Source of the DNA: Variovorax sp. 770b2
GTDB lineage: Bacteria > Pseudomonadota > Gammaproteobacteria > Burkholderiales > Burkholderiaceae_C
Length of the DNA: 64,000 nt
NCBI RefSeq assembly: GCF_900115685.1
Contig: NZ_FOXJ01000004.1
Span: 65,256 to 129,255, forward strand
Direction of reading: 5' to 3'
The notes beneath the pieces were generated by a model. The model was given only the letters and a program-made list of their open reading frames with translations, had not been told where the DNA came from and did not search any database. Every line of letters starts with the position of its first letter. Position 1 is the stretch's first letter. Position numbers and translations under genes: made by a program. Below, in pieces: positions 17,534 through 24,449 of the stretch.

Positions 17534-19144
17534 TCAGGCCTGCGCGATGCGGCTCCATTCGATGCCGTGCTTGGCAAGGTACTTGCGAAGCCGGTCCGCA
17601 TCGTTCACCACGCTGCGCTGTTCGCGCGATGCCTGGAAGAGCTGGCGGCCTGCATCGGAGAGGCTGCGCGCTTGCCGGCACACCCGCACCACCGCGTCGA
17701 GTTGCAGCCGGTCGAACAGGTCGAGCGCAGCCGCACGCGCTTCGCCCAGCAATGCATCCAGATCCACATCGCCGCTGAACGTCGCGGTGGGCCCGCCGCG
17801 CTTCCACAACCATCGCAGCCGCGCGATCTCGGCCTCGACCAGCGCGACCGGAATCCGCCCACCGTCCGCCAGCGTCGCGAGACGCGTCACGCTCGCCGAC
17901 AGGTCGCGAAAGTTGCCGCTCCAGATCGCCTCGCCGCTCTGCGCAAACCGCAGGTACGCCGCGCGCGCCTCGGCGTTGAAGCGCACCACGCGATGGTTCT
18001 CGGCCGCATGAATGGCCAGCAGGTGATCGACATTCGGCTCGATGTCCTCGGGCCGTTGCGCAAGGCCCGGCAGGTCATACGTCCAGAGGTTGATCCGCGC
18101 GAACAGGTCTTCGCGAAACCGACCCTCCGCGACATCGCTGCGCAGATCGCGGTTGGTGCCGGCGATCAGCTGGAAGTCGCTTTCCACTTCCTTGTCCGCC
18201 CCCACGGGGAAGAAGCGTTTCTCCTCGATGGCCTTGAGCAGCATCGCCTGCTCGTCGGGCCCGAGTTCGCCGATCTCGTCCAGGAACAGCGCGCCCTGGT
18301 TCGCCGTGCGCAGCAGGCCGGGCCGATCGCTCGCGGCTCCGGTGAAGGAACCCTTCTTGTGGCCGAACAAGGTGGAAGCCGCCCCGTCGCCGCGCAGCGT
18401 GGCGCAGTTCACTTCCACGAACGGACCCGTCATCTGGTGGCGCGCCTGCTTCAGCTCGAACATGCGCCGCGCCAGGAACGACTTGCCCGCGCCCGTCGGC
18501 CCGACCAGCAGGATGGGCGCGCGCGAGCGCACGGCCACGCGCTCGATCTCGTCGATCAACGCGTTGAAGCGCGCGTTGCGCGTGGCGATGCCGCTCTTCA
18601 GAAACGCGACCGCATCGCGCTGCTCCGCGTCGAAGCGCCGCGCGATCACGTCGTAGCGCGAGAGGTCCAGGTCGATCAGCGTGCACTTGCCGGCCTCGCC
18701 CTCGCGCTGCTTCTTCGGTGGCGAGGTCTGTGCGAGCACGCCCGGCACCACGCGCGATTCCGACAGCAGGAACATGCAGATCTGCGCGACGTGCGTGCCG
18801 GTGGTGATGTGCGTCCAGTAGTGCTCCCGCTCGGTGTCGAAGGTGTAGGCGCGCGCCCAGTCGTACAGGCGCGTGTAGACCTCGCCGAAGTCCCACGGGT
18901 CTTGCAGCTCGAGCGGCACGAGGTTGACGGTGGTCTCGGGCGACACGGCGGCGATGTCGGCCTTCACCACTTCGGCCAGCGCCTTGTGGCGCAGCGTGTA
19001 GAGCAGCTCCATGCGCGAGACGACCATGTCCTCGTGCTGCGCGAGCGAGACCGTGGGGCGCCACTTGTTCCAGCGGCCCGCGCCCTGGCCGGCGTCGAGC
19101 TGGGTGCCGAGGAAGCCGATGACGACGATGGGTTTTTTCTTCAT
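17534..19144 (-). CDS. rtcR: RtcR, sigma-54-dependent activator with CARF domain
   Basis: A 536-residue bacterial enhancer-binding protein. The N-terminal 180 residues match the RtcR regulatory domain, a CARF-type sensor of RNA-derived ligands, with THITTGTHVAQICMFLL as its core. The AAA+ domain follows: Walker A GPTGAGKS (215-222), the sigma-54 contact loop GSFTGA (265-270, Ser in place of the usual Ala), Walker B LFLDEIGEL (about 286-294) and an arginine-finger region near REDLFARINLW. A C-terminal helical segment supplies DNA binding. It is divergent from rsr, and a consensus sigma-54 promoter lies in between, so it should activate the rsr-rtcB-rtcA operon on RNA damage. Confidence 0.95.
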   Translation of the reverse strand: MKKKPIVVIGFLGTQLDAGQGAGRWNKWRPTVSLAQHEDMVVSRMELLYTLRHKALAEVVKADIAAVSPETTVNLVPLELQDPWDFGEVYTRLYDWARAYTFDTEREHYWTHITTGTHVAQICMFLLSESRVVPGVLAQTSPPKKQREGEAGKCTLIDLDLSRYDVIARRFDAEQRDAVAFLKSGIATRNARFNALIDEIERVAVRSRAPILLVGPTGAGKSFLARRMFELKQARHQMTGPFVEVNCATLRGDGAASTLFGHKKGSFTGAASDRPGLLRTANQGALFLDEIGELGPDEQAMLLKAIEEKRFFPVGADKEVESDFQLIAGTNRDLRSDVAEGRFREDLFARINLWTYDLPGLAQRPEDIEPNVDHLLAIHAAENHRVVRFNAEARAAYLRFAQSGEAIWSGNFRDLSASVTRLATLADGGRIPVALVEAEIARLRWLWKRGGPTATFSGDVDLDALLGEARAAALDLFDRLQLDAVVRVCRQARSLSDAGRQLFQASREQRSVVNDADRLRKYLAKHGIEWSRIAQA

Positions 19145-19284
19145 TGCTTGGATAAAAGACTATCCAAAATTATAAGAAAGATCGATAGGTATTTGCGAAG
19201 TTGTGGTTCGTCCAGACCTTTGTATTTAAAAAATCCCAATCAAATCAATGACTTGAAAGATTCATCCAGCCAGCTGTCCCGTGC

Positions 19285-19300
19285 TGGCACACCCGTTGCA
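19285..19300 (+). promoter_or_regulatory. sigma-54 promoter of the rsr-rtcBA operon
   Basis: TGGCACACCCGTTGCA matches the -24/-12 consensus: GG and GC dinucleotides with exactly 10 bp between them. It lies 60 bp upstream of the rsr start, with predicted transcription start near 19311, and in the gap between rtcR and rsr. The AT-rich stretch 19145-19250 upstream is a likely site for RtcR binding and DNA bending, though no clear RtcR palindrome was identified. Confidence 0.9.
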
Positions 19301-19360
19301 ATAAGGATCACACATTCAAGCAAATGAACGAACAAAAAGAACCCCACAAGGAGAAGTCAC

Positions 19361-20914
19361 ATGGCCAACCTTCAACTCTTCCAGACCCTGCGCGGCGCGC
19401 TGCTGCCTTCGGCCAACACGCTCAACGAAGCGGGTGGCGTGGCTTACGCGCTGTCGCCCAAGCACCAACTGGCGCAGCTCGCCGCGACCGGTTGCCTGAA
19501 CAACACCTTCTACGCACAAGCGCAGGACCAGCTCGACGCCGTGCTGGCCCTGGCCCGCGAAGTCGATCCGGTGTTCGTTGCCAGGACGGCCGTGTATGCA
19601 CGCCGCGCCGGCCACATGAAGGACATGCCCGCGCTGCTGGCCGCGACGCTGGCGGTGCGCGATGTGTCGCTGCTCGCCAAGGTGTTCCCCCGCGTGGTGG
19701 ACAACGGCAAGATGCTGCGCAACTTCGTGCAGATGCTGCGTTCGGGTGCCGTGGGCCGCAAGTCGCTCGGTACGCGTCCGAAGAAGCTGGTGCAGCAATG
19801 GCTGCTCCAGGCGTCCGAGGCGCAGCTGCTGAACGCCTCGGTGGGCAACACGCCTTCGCTGGCCGATGTGGTGAAGATGGTTCACCCCAAGGCCGCCGAA
19901 GCATGGCGCGCCGCGTGGTTCGCATGGCTGATCGATCGTCCGTATGCACTGGAGGCGCTGCCCCCGGTGACGCAGGCCTTCGAGCGCTTCAAGCGCGACC
20001 GTTCGCTCGAGGTGCCGGACGTGCCGTTCCAGATGCTGACCGCGCTGGCGCTGGACGCGCAGGCCTGGGCGCAGATCGCGCAGCGTGGATCGTGGCAGAT
20101 GGTGCGTCAGAACCTGAACACCTTTGCGCGCCACGGCGTGTTCGAGCTGCCGGGCCTCGCGGAGGCGGTGGCCGCCAAGCTGCGCGACCCGCAGGCCGTG
20201 GCCAAGGCGCGCGTGCTGCCGTACCAGCTGATGGCGGCCTTCACCGCAACCGGCGCCGAGGTGCCGCACGTGGTGAAGGAGGCGCTGCAGGACGCGATGG
20301 AACTCGCGCTGGCCAACGTGCCGGTGTTCGAGGGCCGCGTGGTGGTGTGCCCCGACGTGTCGGGCTCGATGAGCTCGCCGGTGACGGGCCACCGCGGTTC
20401 TGCGACCTCGGCGGTGCGATGCATCGACGTGGCCGCGCTGGTGGCCGCCGCCGTGCTGCGCCGCAATGCGGATGCGCGTGTGCTGCCCTTCGAGACGAAG
20501 GTGGTGTCGCTGGAGTTGAATCCGCGTGATTCGGTGATGACCAACGCGGCCAAGCTGGCGGCGGTGGGCGGTGGCGGTACTTCGTGCAGCGCGCCGCTGG
20601 CATGGCTGAACAAGGAGAAGGCGCAAGCCGATCTGGTGGTGCTGGTGTCGGACAACGAATCGTGGGCCGACCGAGGCCGTGGTCGCGGAACCGCGACCAC
20701 GCAGGAGTGGGCAGCGTTCAAGGAGCGCAACCCGAAGGCGCGGCTGGTGTGCATCGACATCCAGCCTTATGCGACCACCCAGGCGCAGGAGCGTGCCGAT
20801 GTGCTGAACATCGGCGGCTTCAGCGACGAGGTGTTCAAGCTGCTGGCGGTGTATGCCGCGGGCGGCCTGGGCGCCGACCACTGGGTGGGTGTGATCGAAG
20901 AGACTTCGATCTGA
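19361..20914 (+). CDS. rsr: Rsr, Ro60-like TROVE/vWA protein
   Basis: A 517-residue bacterial orthologue of the Ro60 autoantigen, a ring-shaped protein that binds Y RNAs and helps in decay or quality control of structured RNA. Residues 1-320 form the TROVE HEAT-like ring; residues about 325-510 form a von Willebrand A domain with a complete MIDAS motif DVSGSMS (332-338). An AAGGAG sequence precedes the ATG at 19361. It follows the sigma-54 promoter and is followed by four Y RNA-like genes, as in the rsr-yrl-rtcBA arrangement known in Salmonella. It should therefore be induced by RtcR. Confidence 0.96.
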   Translation: MANLQLFQTLRGALLPSANTLNEAGGVAYALSPKHQLAQLAATGCLNNTFYAQAQDQLDAVLALAREVDPVFVARTAVYARRAGHMKDMPALLAATLAVRDVSLLAKVFPRVVDNGKMLRNFVQMLRSGAVGRKSLGTRPKKLVQQWLLQASEAQLLNASVGNTPSLADVVKMVHPKAAEAWRAAWFAWLIDRPYALEALPPVTQAFERFKRDRSLEVPDVPFQMLTALALDAQAWAQIAQRGSWQMVRQNLNTFARHGVFELPGLAEAVAAKLRDPQAVAKARVLPYQLMAAFTATGAEVPHVVKEALQDAMELALANVPVFEGRVVVCPDVSGSMSSPVTGHRGSATSAVRCIDVAALVAAAVLRRNADARVLPFETKVVSLELNPRDSVMTNAAKLAAVGGGGTSCSAPLAWLNKEKAQADLVVLVSDNESWADRGRGRGTATTQEWAAFKERNPKARLVCIDIQPYATTQAQERADVLNIGGFSDEVFKLLAVYAAGGLGADHWVGVIEETSI

Positions 20915-20927
20915 GAGAAAAGAGAGA

Positions 20928-20957
20928 GGGCATCGTGGGCCTTGGCCCGCGGTGCCC
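20928..20957 (+). other. stem-loop after rsr
   Basis: A 14-bp hairpin (arms 20928-20941 and 20944-20957, two G-U pairs, tiny loop) starts 13 bases after the rsr stop. No T-tract follows, so it is more likely a transcript-stabilising, processing or partial-attenuation element between the mRNA and the Y RNA array than a full terminator. Confidence 0.6.
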
Positions 20958-20980
20958 GATCCGAAGAAATTGAACGTCGT

Positions 20981-21050
20981 CGTTCGGCGAATGCAGATGC
21001 GAGTACATCCAACCATGTTCTTCCTCGCATCGATCGTTTGTCGCCGAACG
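20981..21050 (+). ncRNA. Y RNA-like gene 1 (no tRNA module)
   Basis: First of four tandem RNAs with the same architecture. A 10-bp outer stem (20981-20990 with 21041-21050) closes an internal loop formed by ATGCA on the 5' side and GATCGTTTG on the 3' side. An 8-bp inner stem (GATGCGAG 20996-21003 with CTCGCATC 21024-21031) follows, capped by a 20-nt loop that begins TACA. The tRNA-like insert of the later copies is absent. The invariant GA-ATGCA near the outer stem is the likely Rsr-binding element, by analogy with Y RNAs. Confidence 0.75.
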
Positions 21051-21065
21051 GGGATGAAGGTTGTT

Positions 21066-21157
21066 GTGCGAATGCAGGCAGGACTACATCTGGACGCCCC
21101 GGGGTCGAACCCCGACACCGGTTCGCTGGTGGGCATGTCTTGCCATCCTCGTCGCAC
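21066..21157 (+). ncRNA. Y RNA-like gene 2 with reduced tRNA-like module
   Basis: Outer stem GTGCGA/TCGCAC (21066-21071, 21152-21157), internal loop ATGCA/ATCCTCG, inner 8-bp stem GGCAGGAC/GTCTTGCC (21077-21084, 21137-21144, one G-U) and TACA. Inside sit a T-arm-like hairpin (stem CGGG/CCCG, loop GTCGAAC, 21100-21114) and a 6-bp acceptor-like hairpin CACCGG-TTCG-CTGGTG (21116-21131) closed by a UUCG tetraloop. A normal D-arm is not evident. A run of six T follows the outer stem at 21160-21165, suggesting intrinsic termination or a processing boundary. Confidence 0.8.
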
Positions 21158-21165
21158 TGTTTTTT

Positions 21166-21284
21166 GCAGCGAATGCTGGCGGAACTACAGAGTCTTGATC
21201 TCGTGGTCGCGGGTTCGAATCCCGCCGGTCGAAAGACCGTAGCTCAGTGGTAGAGCACGACGCTTCGTCGATTCTTGTCGCTGC
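21166..21284 (+). ncRNA. YrlA-like Y RNA 3 with permuted tRNA mimic
   Basis: Outer stem GCAGCGA/TCGCTGC (21166-21172, 21278-21284), internal loop ATGCT/GATTCTTG, inner stem 21178-21185 with 21262-21269 (one mismatch), then TACA. The insert is a circularly permuted tRNA: anticodon-like loop TCTTGAT (21193-21199), T-arm GCGGG-TTCGAAT-CCCGC (21209-21225), acceptor stem CGGTC-GAAA-GACCG (21226-21239) sealed by a GNRA tetraloop, then TA and a full D-arm GCTC-AGTGGTA-GAGC (21242-21256). The bases before and after the Y stem rebuild a 5-bp anticodon stem (AC + GAG with CTCGT), so the Y stem enters at the anticodon stem. A T-run follows. Confidence 0.87.
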
Positions 21285-21295
21285 TTTTTTGTTTT

Positions 21296-21418
21296 GAGGT
21301 GAATGCAGACGGGTTTACAGGTAGAGCGTCATGGTCTTGGCCATGAAGGTCCCGGGTCCGAGTCCCGGTCTGTTTCGGCAGGTAGCTCAGTTCACGACCC
21401 GTCGCTCCTCGTCACCTC
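21296..21418 (+). ncRNA. YrlA-like Y RNA 4 with tRNA mimic opened in the D-loop
   Basis: Outer stem GAGGTGA/TCACCTC (21296-21302, 21412-21418), internal loop ATGCA/GCTCCTCG, inner 8-bp stem GACGGGTT/GACCCGTC (21308-21315, 21396-21403), then TACA. The insert reads GGTA-GAGC (3' half of a D-arm, 21320-21327), an anticodon-arm-like hairpin TCATGG/CCATGA (21329-21346), T-arm CCGGG-TCCGAGT-CCCGG (21352-21368), acceptor-like TCTGT-TTCG-GCAGG (21369-21382) closed by UUCG, then TA and GCTCAGTT (5' half of the D-arm). The cloverleaf is thus complete but opened in the D-loop, unlike gene 3. Seven T follow. Confidence 0.87.
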
Positions 21419-21432
21419 TTTTTTTGCATATC

Positions 21433-21666
21433 GGGCACGCAGGCACAGAAGGGAGCGCCACTGCCAAAAATGTTTTGAATTGCCGGCAGCCTGGGTAAGA
21501 CCAGGTACGGCGGGCAAGCCGGTCGACGGGCAAGGTTGAGGATGCAGGTGCTGGCTCCGATGACGGGTCTGTCACTGGCGCGCGTTTCCAACCGTCGACT
21601 GGGCCGCTGGATTCAAACACCACGGTCGCCGTATTGATGCGGGTTCGAATCCCGCCGTGTCCACCA
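21433..21666 (+). other. structured region ending in a tRNA-3'-end-like sequence
   Basis: A non-coding stretch between the Y RNAs and the next protein gene. It ends in a perfect T-arm (GCGGG-TTCGAAT-CCCGC, 21639-21655), an acceptor-like strand CGTGTCC and ACCA (21656-21666). A matching strand GGGCACG (one G-U) occurs at 21433-21439, 217 bases upstream. Between them are hairpins at 21490-21505 and 21561-21574 and an 11-bp long-range helix (21519-21529 with 21592-21602). It could be a fifth, more elaborate tRNA-like RNA, a tRNA fragment left by an integration event, or a decayed gene; the pairing of the ends may be chance. Confidence 0.4.
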
Positions 21667-21702
21667 GTCAGTCGTATGTTGTTGTCGAACGGAAAGAAGA
21701 TC

Positions 21703-22227
21703 ATGTCGGATGAAGATCGCACCCAGGAGCGGATCGGCTACGTGCTGAACGGCACCGGCTGGGCCACGTTGAGTTTTCGCGCGGATGCCGGACCGATGGC
21801 GTTCGCCGTGTCGTACCTGCACGATTCGCTGGGCGATCTCGCGCGCATGGGGCTCGACCTCGCGAAGGGTGCGAAGACCGCCTCGGCCGTCTTCATGGAC
21901 GAACCCGGCGAAGTCCATCTGGTGGTAACCGGCGACGCGGACGCCATGGCGTTCGAGTTGCGCCGCTACCGCGATTGGGCGAGCTGGGGCATCACCGCCA
22001 TGGACGACTACGAGGTGCTGGACCAGGGCGTCGTCCAGCGCGTGGCGCTGGTGCGCAACATCCATGCGATCCTGGAGCGCATGTACGTGGAGGTGGGCCC
22101 GCAGAAGTACCGCGAACTCTGGGTGGAGCACGACTTTCCGCTGCGCACCTACGAAGGACTCATTGCTGCATTCAAGAAGTGGCCGCGGGCCTCCCGAAAG
22201 CAAGAACCGAAGCAAGAACCGAAGTAA
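21703..22227 (+). CDS. conserved-context protein of unknown function in RNA-repair operon
   Basis: A 174-residue soluble protein lying between the Y RNA array and rtcB on the same strand. I do not recognise its family. It looks like a compact alpha/beta fold: GYVLNGTGWATLSFRADAG at the N-terminus, EVHLVVTGDADAM in the middle and MDDYEVLDQGVVQRVALVRN before a helical end. The tail RKQEPKQEPK is encoded by a short 12-bp tandem repeat. The ATG at 21703 was chosen for its position after GGAAAGAAG. By position it may assist RtcB, Rsr or the Y RNAs; this is inference only. Confidence 0.7.
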   Translation: MSDEDRTQERIGYVLNGTGWATLSFRADAGPMAFAVSYLHDSLGDLARMGLDLAKGAKTASAVFMDEPGEVHLVVTGDADAMAFELRRYRDWASWGITAMDDYEVLDQGVVQRVALVRNIHAILERMYVEVGPQKYRELWVEHDFPLRTYEGLIAAFKKWPRASRKQEPKQEPK

Positions 22228-22266
22228 GAACCGAACAAAGAGAGAAGAGAGAGAAGGACAGAAAAA

Positions 22267-23487
22267 ATGACGAACTACAAACTGCATGAAGTAGCCAACG
22301 GTGTCCCCGTGAAGATGTGGACGAACGGCGTGCCCGTGGAAGACGAAGCACAAAAGCAGCTCGAGAACGCCGCGCGCCTGCCCATCGTGTTCAAGCACAT
22401 CGCGGCCATGCCCGACGTGCACTACGGCATCGGCGCGACCGTGGGCTCGGTGATCCCGACCTTCAAGGCCATCATCCCCGCTGCCGTCGGCGTGGACATC
22501 GGCTGCGGAATGATGGCCTGCAAGACCACGCTCAACGCACGCGACCTGCCCGACAACCTGGGCCCGCTGCGCGCCGCGATCGAGAAGGCCGTGCCGCACG
22601 GATCGAACCCCAAGCGCATGGGCCGCGACAAGGGCTCGTGGGAAACGCCGCCTGACGAAACCGATGCCGCCTGGGCCAGGCTGGTGGATGAGTTCGACCT
22701 GATCTGCGAGGACTACCCGCGCATCAAGAACACGAACAACCACAAGCACCTGGGAACGCTGGGAACCGGCAACCACTTCATCGAGGTGTGCCTGGACGAA
22801 GCGGGCGCCGTGTGGTTCATGCTGCACTCGGGCTCGCGCGGCGTGGGCAACGCCATCGGCACGCACTTCATCGAACTCGCGAAGAAGGACGCCGAGCTGC
22901 ACCAGCGCAACCTGCCCGACCAGGACCTGGCGTACTTCGAGGAAGGCGCCAAGTACTTCGGCGACTACGTGCGTGCGGTGGGCTGGGCCCAGAAGTTCGC
23001 GCGTGCGAACCGCGAAGTGATGATGCAGCGCGTGGTCGCGGCCGCGCGCAAGGTGATCGCCAAGCCATTCGAGGCGCATGTGGAAGCGGTGAACTGCCAC
23101 CACAACTATGTGAGCCGCGAGACGCACTTCGGCGAAGACGTGCTCGTGACCCGCAAGGGCGCGGTGAGTGCGAAGCTTGGAGAACTCGGGATCATCCCCG
23201 GCAGCATGGGTGCCAAGAGCTACATCGTGCGCGGAAAGGGCAACCCCGAGAGCTTCATGAGCTGCAGCCACGGCGCCGGTCGAACGATGAGCCGTACCAA
23301 GGCCAAGAAGCTGTTCACCGTCGCCGACCAGATCGCCGCGACCGAAGGCGTGGAATGCCGCAAGGACGCCGACGTGATCGACGAGATCCCGATGGCCTAC
23401 AAGGACATCGACGCGGTGATGGAGGCGCAGAAGGACCTGGTGGAGGTGGTTTACACGCTCAAGCAGGTGGTTTGCGTGAAAGGTTAG
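22267..23487 (+). CDS. rtcB: RtcB, RNA 3'-phosphate ligase
   Basis: RtcB joins RNA 3'-phosphate or 2',3'-cyclic phosphate ends to 5'-OH ends using GTP and Mn2+. The 406-residue protein has the expected blocks: MPDVHYGIGATVGS, VGVDIGCGM (metal ligands Asp77 and Cys80), GTGNHFIE (His170), HSGSRG (His187), HNYV and SHGAGR, whose His335 corresponds to the guanylylated His of E. coli RtcB. An AAGGA sequence precedes the ATG at 22267. It lies about 40 bp after the unknown gene and 104 bp before the nucleotidyltransferase in the sigma-54-driven operon. Confidence 0.96.
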   Translation: MTNYKLHEVANGVPVKMWTNGVPVEDEAQKQLENAARLPIVFKHIAAMPDVHYGIGATVGSVIPTFKAIIPAAVGVDIGCGMMACKTTLNARDLPDNLGPLRAAIEKAVPHGSNPKRMGRDKGSWETPPDETDAAWARLVDEFDLICEDYPRIKNTNNHKHLGTLGTGNHFIEVCLDEAGAVWFMLHSGSRGVGNAIGTHFIELAKKDAELHQRNLPDQDLAYFEEGAKYFGDYVRAVGWAQKFARANREVMMQRVVAAARKVIAKPFEAHVEAVNCHHNYVSRETHFGEDVLVTRKGAVSAKLGELGIIPGSMGAKSYIVRGKGNPESFMSCSHGAGRTMSRTKAKKLFTVADQIAATEGVECRKDADVIDEIPMAYKDIDAVMEAQKDLVEVVYTLKQVVCVKG

Positions 23488-23499
23488 GCAAAGGCCGTT

Positions 23500-23528
23500 G
23501 GTGTGCGCCTCGCCTTGAGGCGTGCACC
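23500..23528 (+). other. intra-operon stem-loop between rtcB and the nucleotidyltransferase
   Basis: A 12-bp hairpin (23500-23511 with 23517-23528, two G-U pairs, loop GCCTT) starts 12 bases after the rtcB stop. There is no T-tract. A role in differential stability of the polycistronic message is possible. Confidence 0.5.
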
Positions 23529-23591
23529 GCGGCCGGCGCTCTTCGCGAGGCGCGAGCAACGAGCAACGTGAAGACAGAAAAAGACAAGCTG

Positions 23592-24449
23592 ATGATGACG
23601 AACGAAGAATTCATACGATCCGCCCACCCCATCGACCCCGCCATGCGCGCGGAGATCATGGCCAACCTGCGCGCCATCGAAGCGCGCCACGACGTCACCG
23701 TCCTCTTCGCCTGCGAATCCGGCAGCCGCGGCTGGGGCTTCGCCTCGCCCGACAGCGACTACGACGTGCGCTTCATCTACGTGAACCGCCTGCCGTGGTA
23801 CCTCACCGTAACGCCGCGCCGCGATGTGATCGAAGTGCCGATCAGCGGCGACCTGGACATCAACGGATGGGACCTGCGCAAGGCGCTGGGTCTCATGCGC
23901 GAGTCGAACCCGACGCTGCTCGAATGGCTGCGCTCGCCCATCGTCTACCGCGACGACGCGGTGGCGATGCCGCGTTTTCGCGCGCTCTCGGAGGCAGTGT
24001 TCTCCAACGCGCGCGCCTGGCACCACTACGCCTCGATGGCCAAGAAGAACTTCCGCGAGCACCTGCAGGCCGACGAGGTGCGCTACAAGAAATACCTCTA
24101 CGTGCTGCGCCCGCTGCTGGCCGCGCGCTGGATCCGCACGCAGCCTGGCGTGCCGCCGATGCGCTTTGCCGACCTGGCGCAGCACACGCTCGACGTCGTG
24201 CGCGACGCAGCGCTCATCGACGAGATCAACGCGCTGCTCGAAGTGAAGATGCGCGCCGGCGAAGCCGCGACCAGCCCGCGCTGGCCCGGCATCCACGCGT
24301 TCATCGAAGCCGAGCTGGCCGCCAACGCGGCCGAGCCGATCACGCCGCTGCCGCAGGCGGAAGAAGCGGGGCTCGATGCGTTCCTCTGCGAGACGGTGCT
24401 GCGCTTCGATGCGGCTGCATCGTCCGCGCACGAAGGAGGCCGCGCATGA
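23592..24449 (+). CDS. nucleotidyltransferase superfamily protein
   Basis: A 285-residue protein of the Pol-beta-type nucleotidyltransferase superfamily (COG3541-like). The helix-turn and first catalytic motif are SGSRGWGF (43-50) and DSDYDV (54-59), where two Asp bind metal. The C-terminal half is helical, with KKNFREHLQADEVRYKKYLYV and LLAARW. The start is uncertain: ATG codons at 23592 and 23595 lack a strong ribosome binding site, and a GTG at 23568 is in frame. Its stop overlaps the rtcA start by 4 bp. Genes of this type recur in RNA-repair operons, so it may add nucleotides to damaged RNA ends; substrate unproven. Confidence 0.85.
   Translation: MMTNEEFIRSAHPIDPAMRAEIMANLRAIEARHDVTVLFACESGSRGWGFASPDSDYDVRFIYVNRLPWYLTVTPRRDVIEVPISGDLDINGWDLRKALGLMRESNPTLLEWLRSPIVYRDDAVAMPRFRALSEAVFSNARAWHHYASMAKKNFREHLQADEVRYKKYLYVLRPLLAARWIRTQPGVPPMRFADLAQHTLDVVRDAALIDEINALLEVKMRAGEAATSPRWPGIHAFIEAELAANAAEPITPLPQAEEAGLDAFLCETVLRFDAAASSAHEGGRA

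Noticed and set aside
21190..21395. Ordinary tRNA genes in the rsr-rtcB gap
   Set aside because: T-arm precedes the acceptor and D-arm, the acceptor is closed by a tetraloop, and flanking Y stems are present. The order is incompatible with a standard tRNA.
21433..21666. Group I intron interrupting a tRNA
   Set aside because: No group I core elements (conserved P7 and guanosine-binding sequences) could be recognised and no normal 5' half or anticodon loop is visible.
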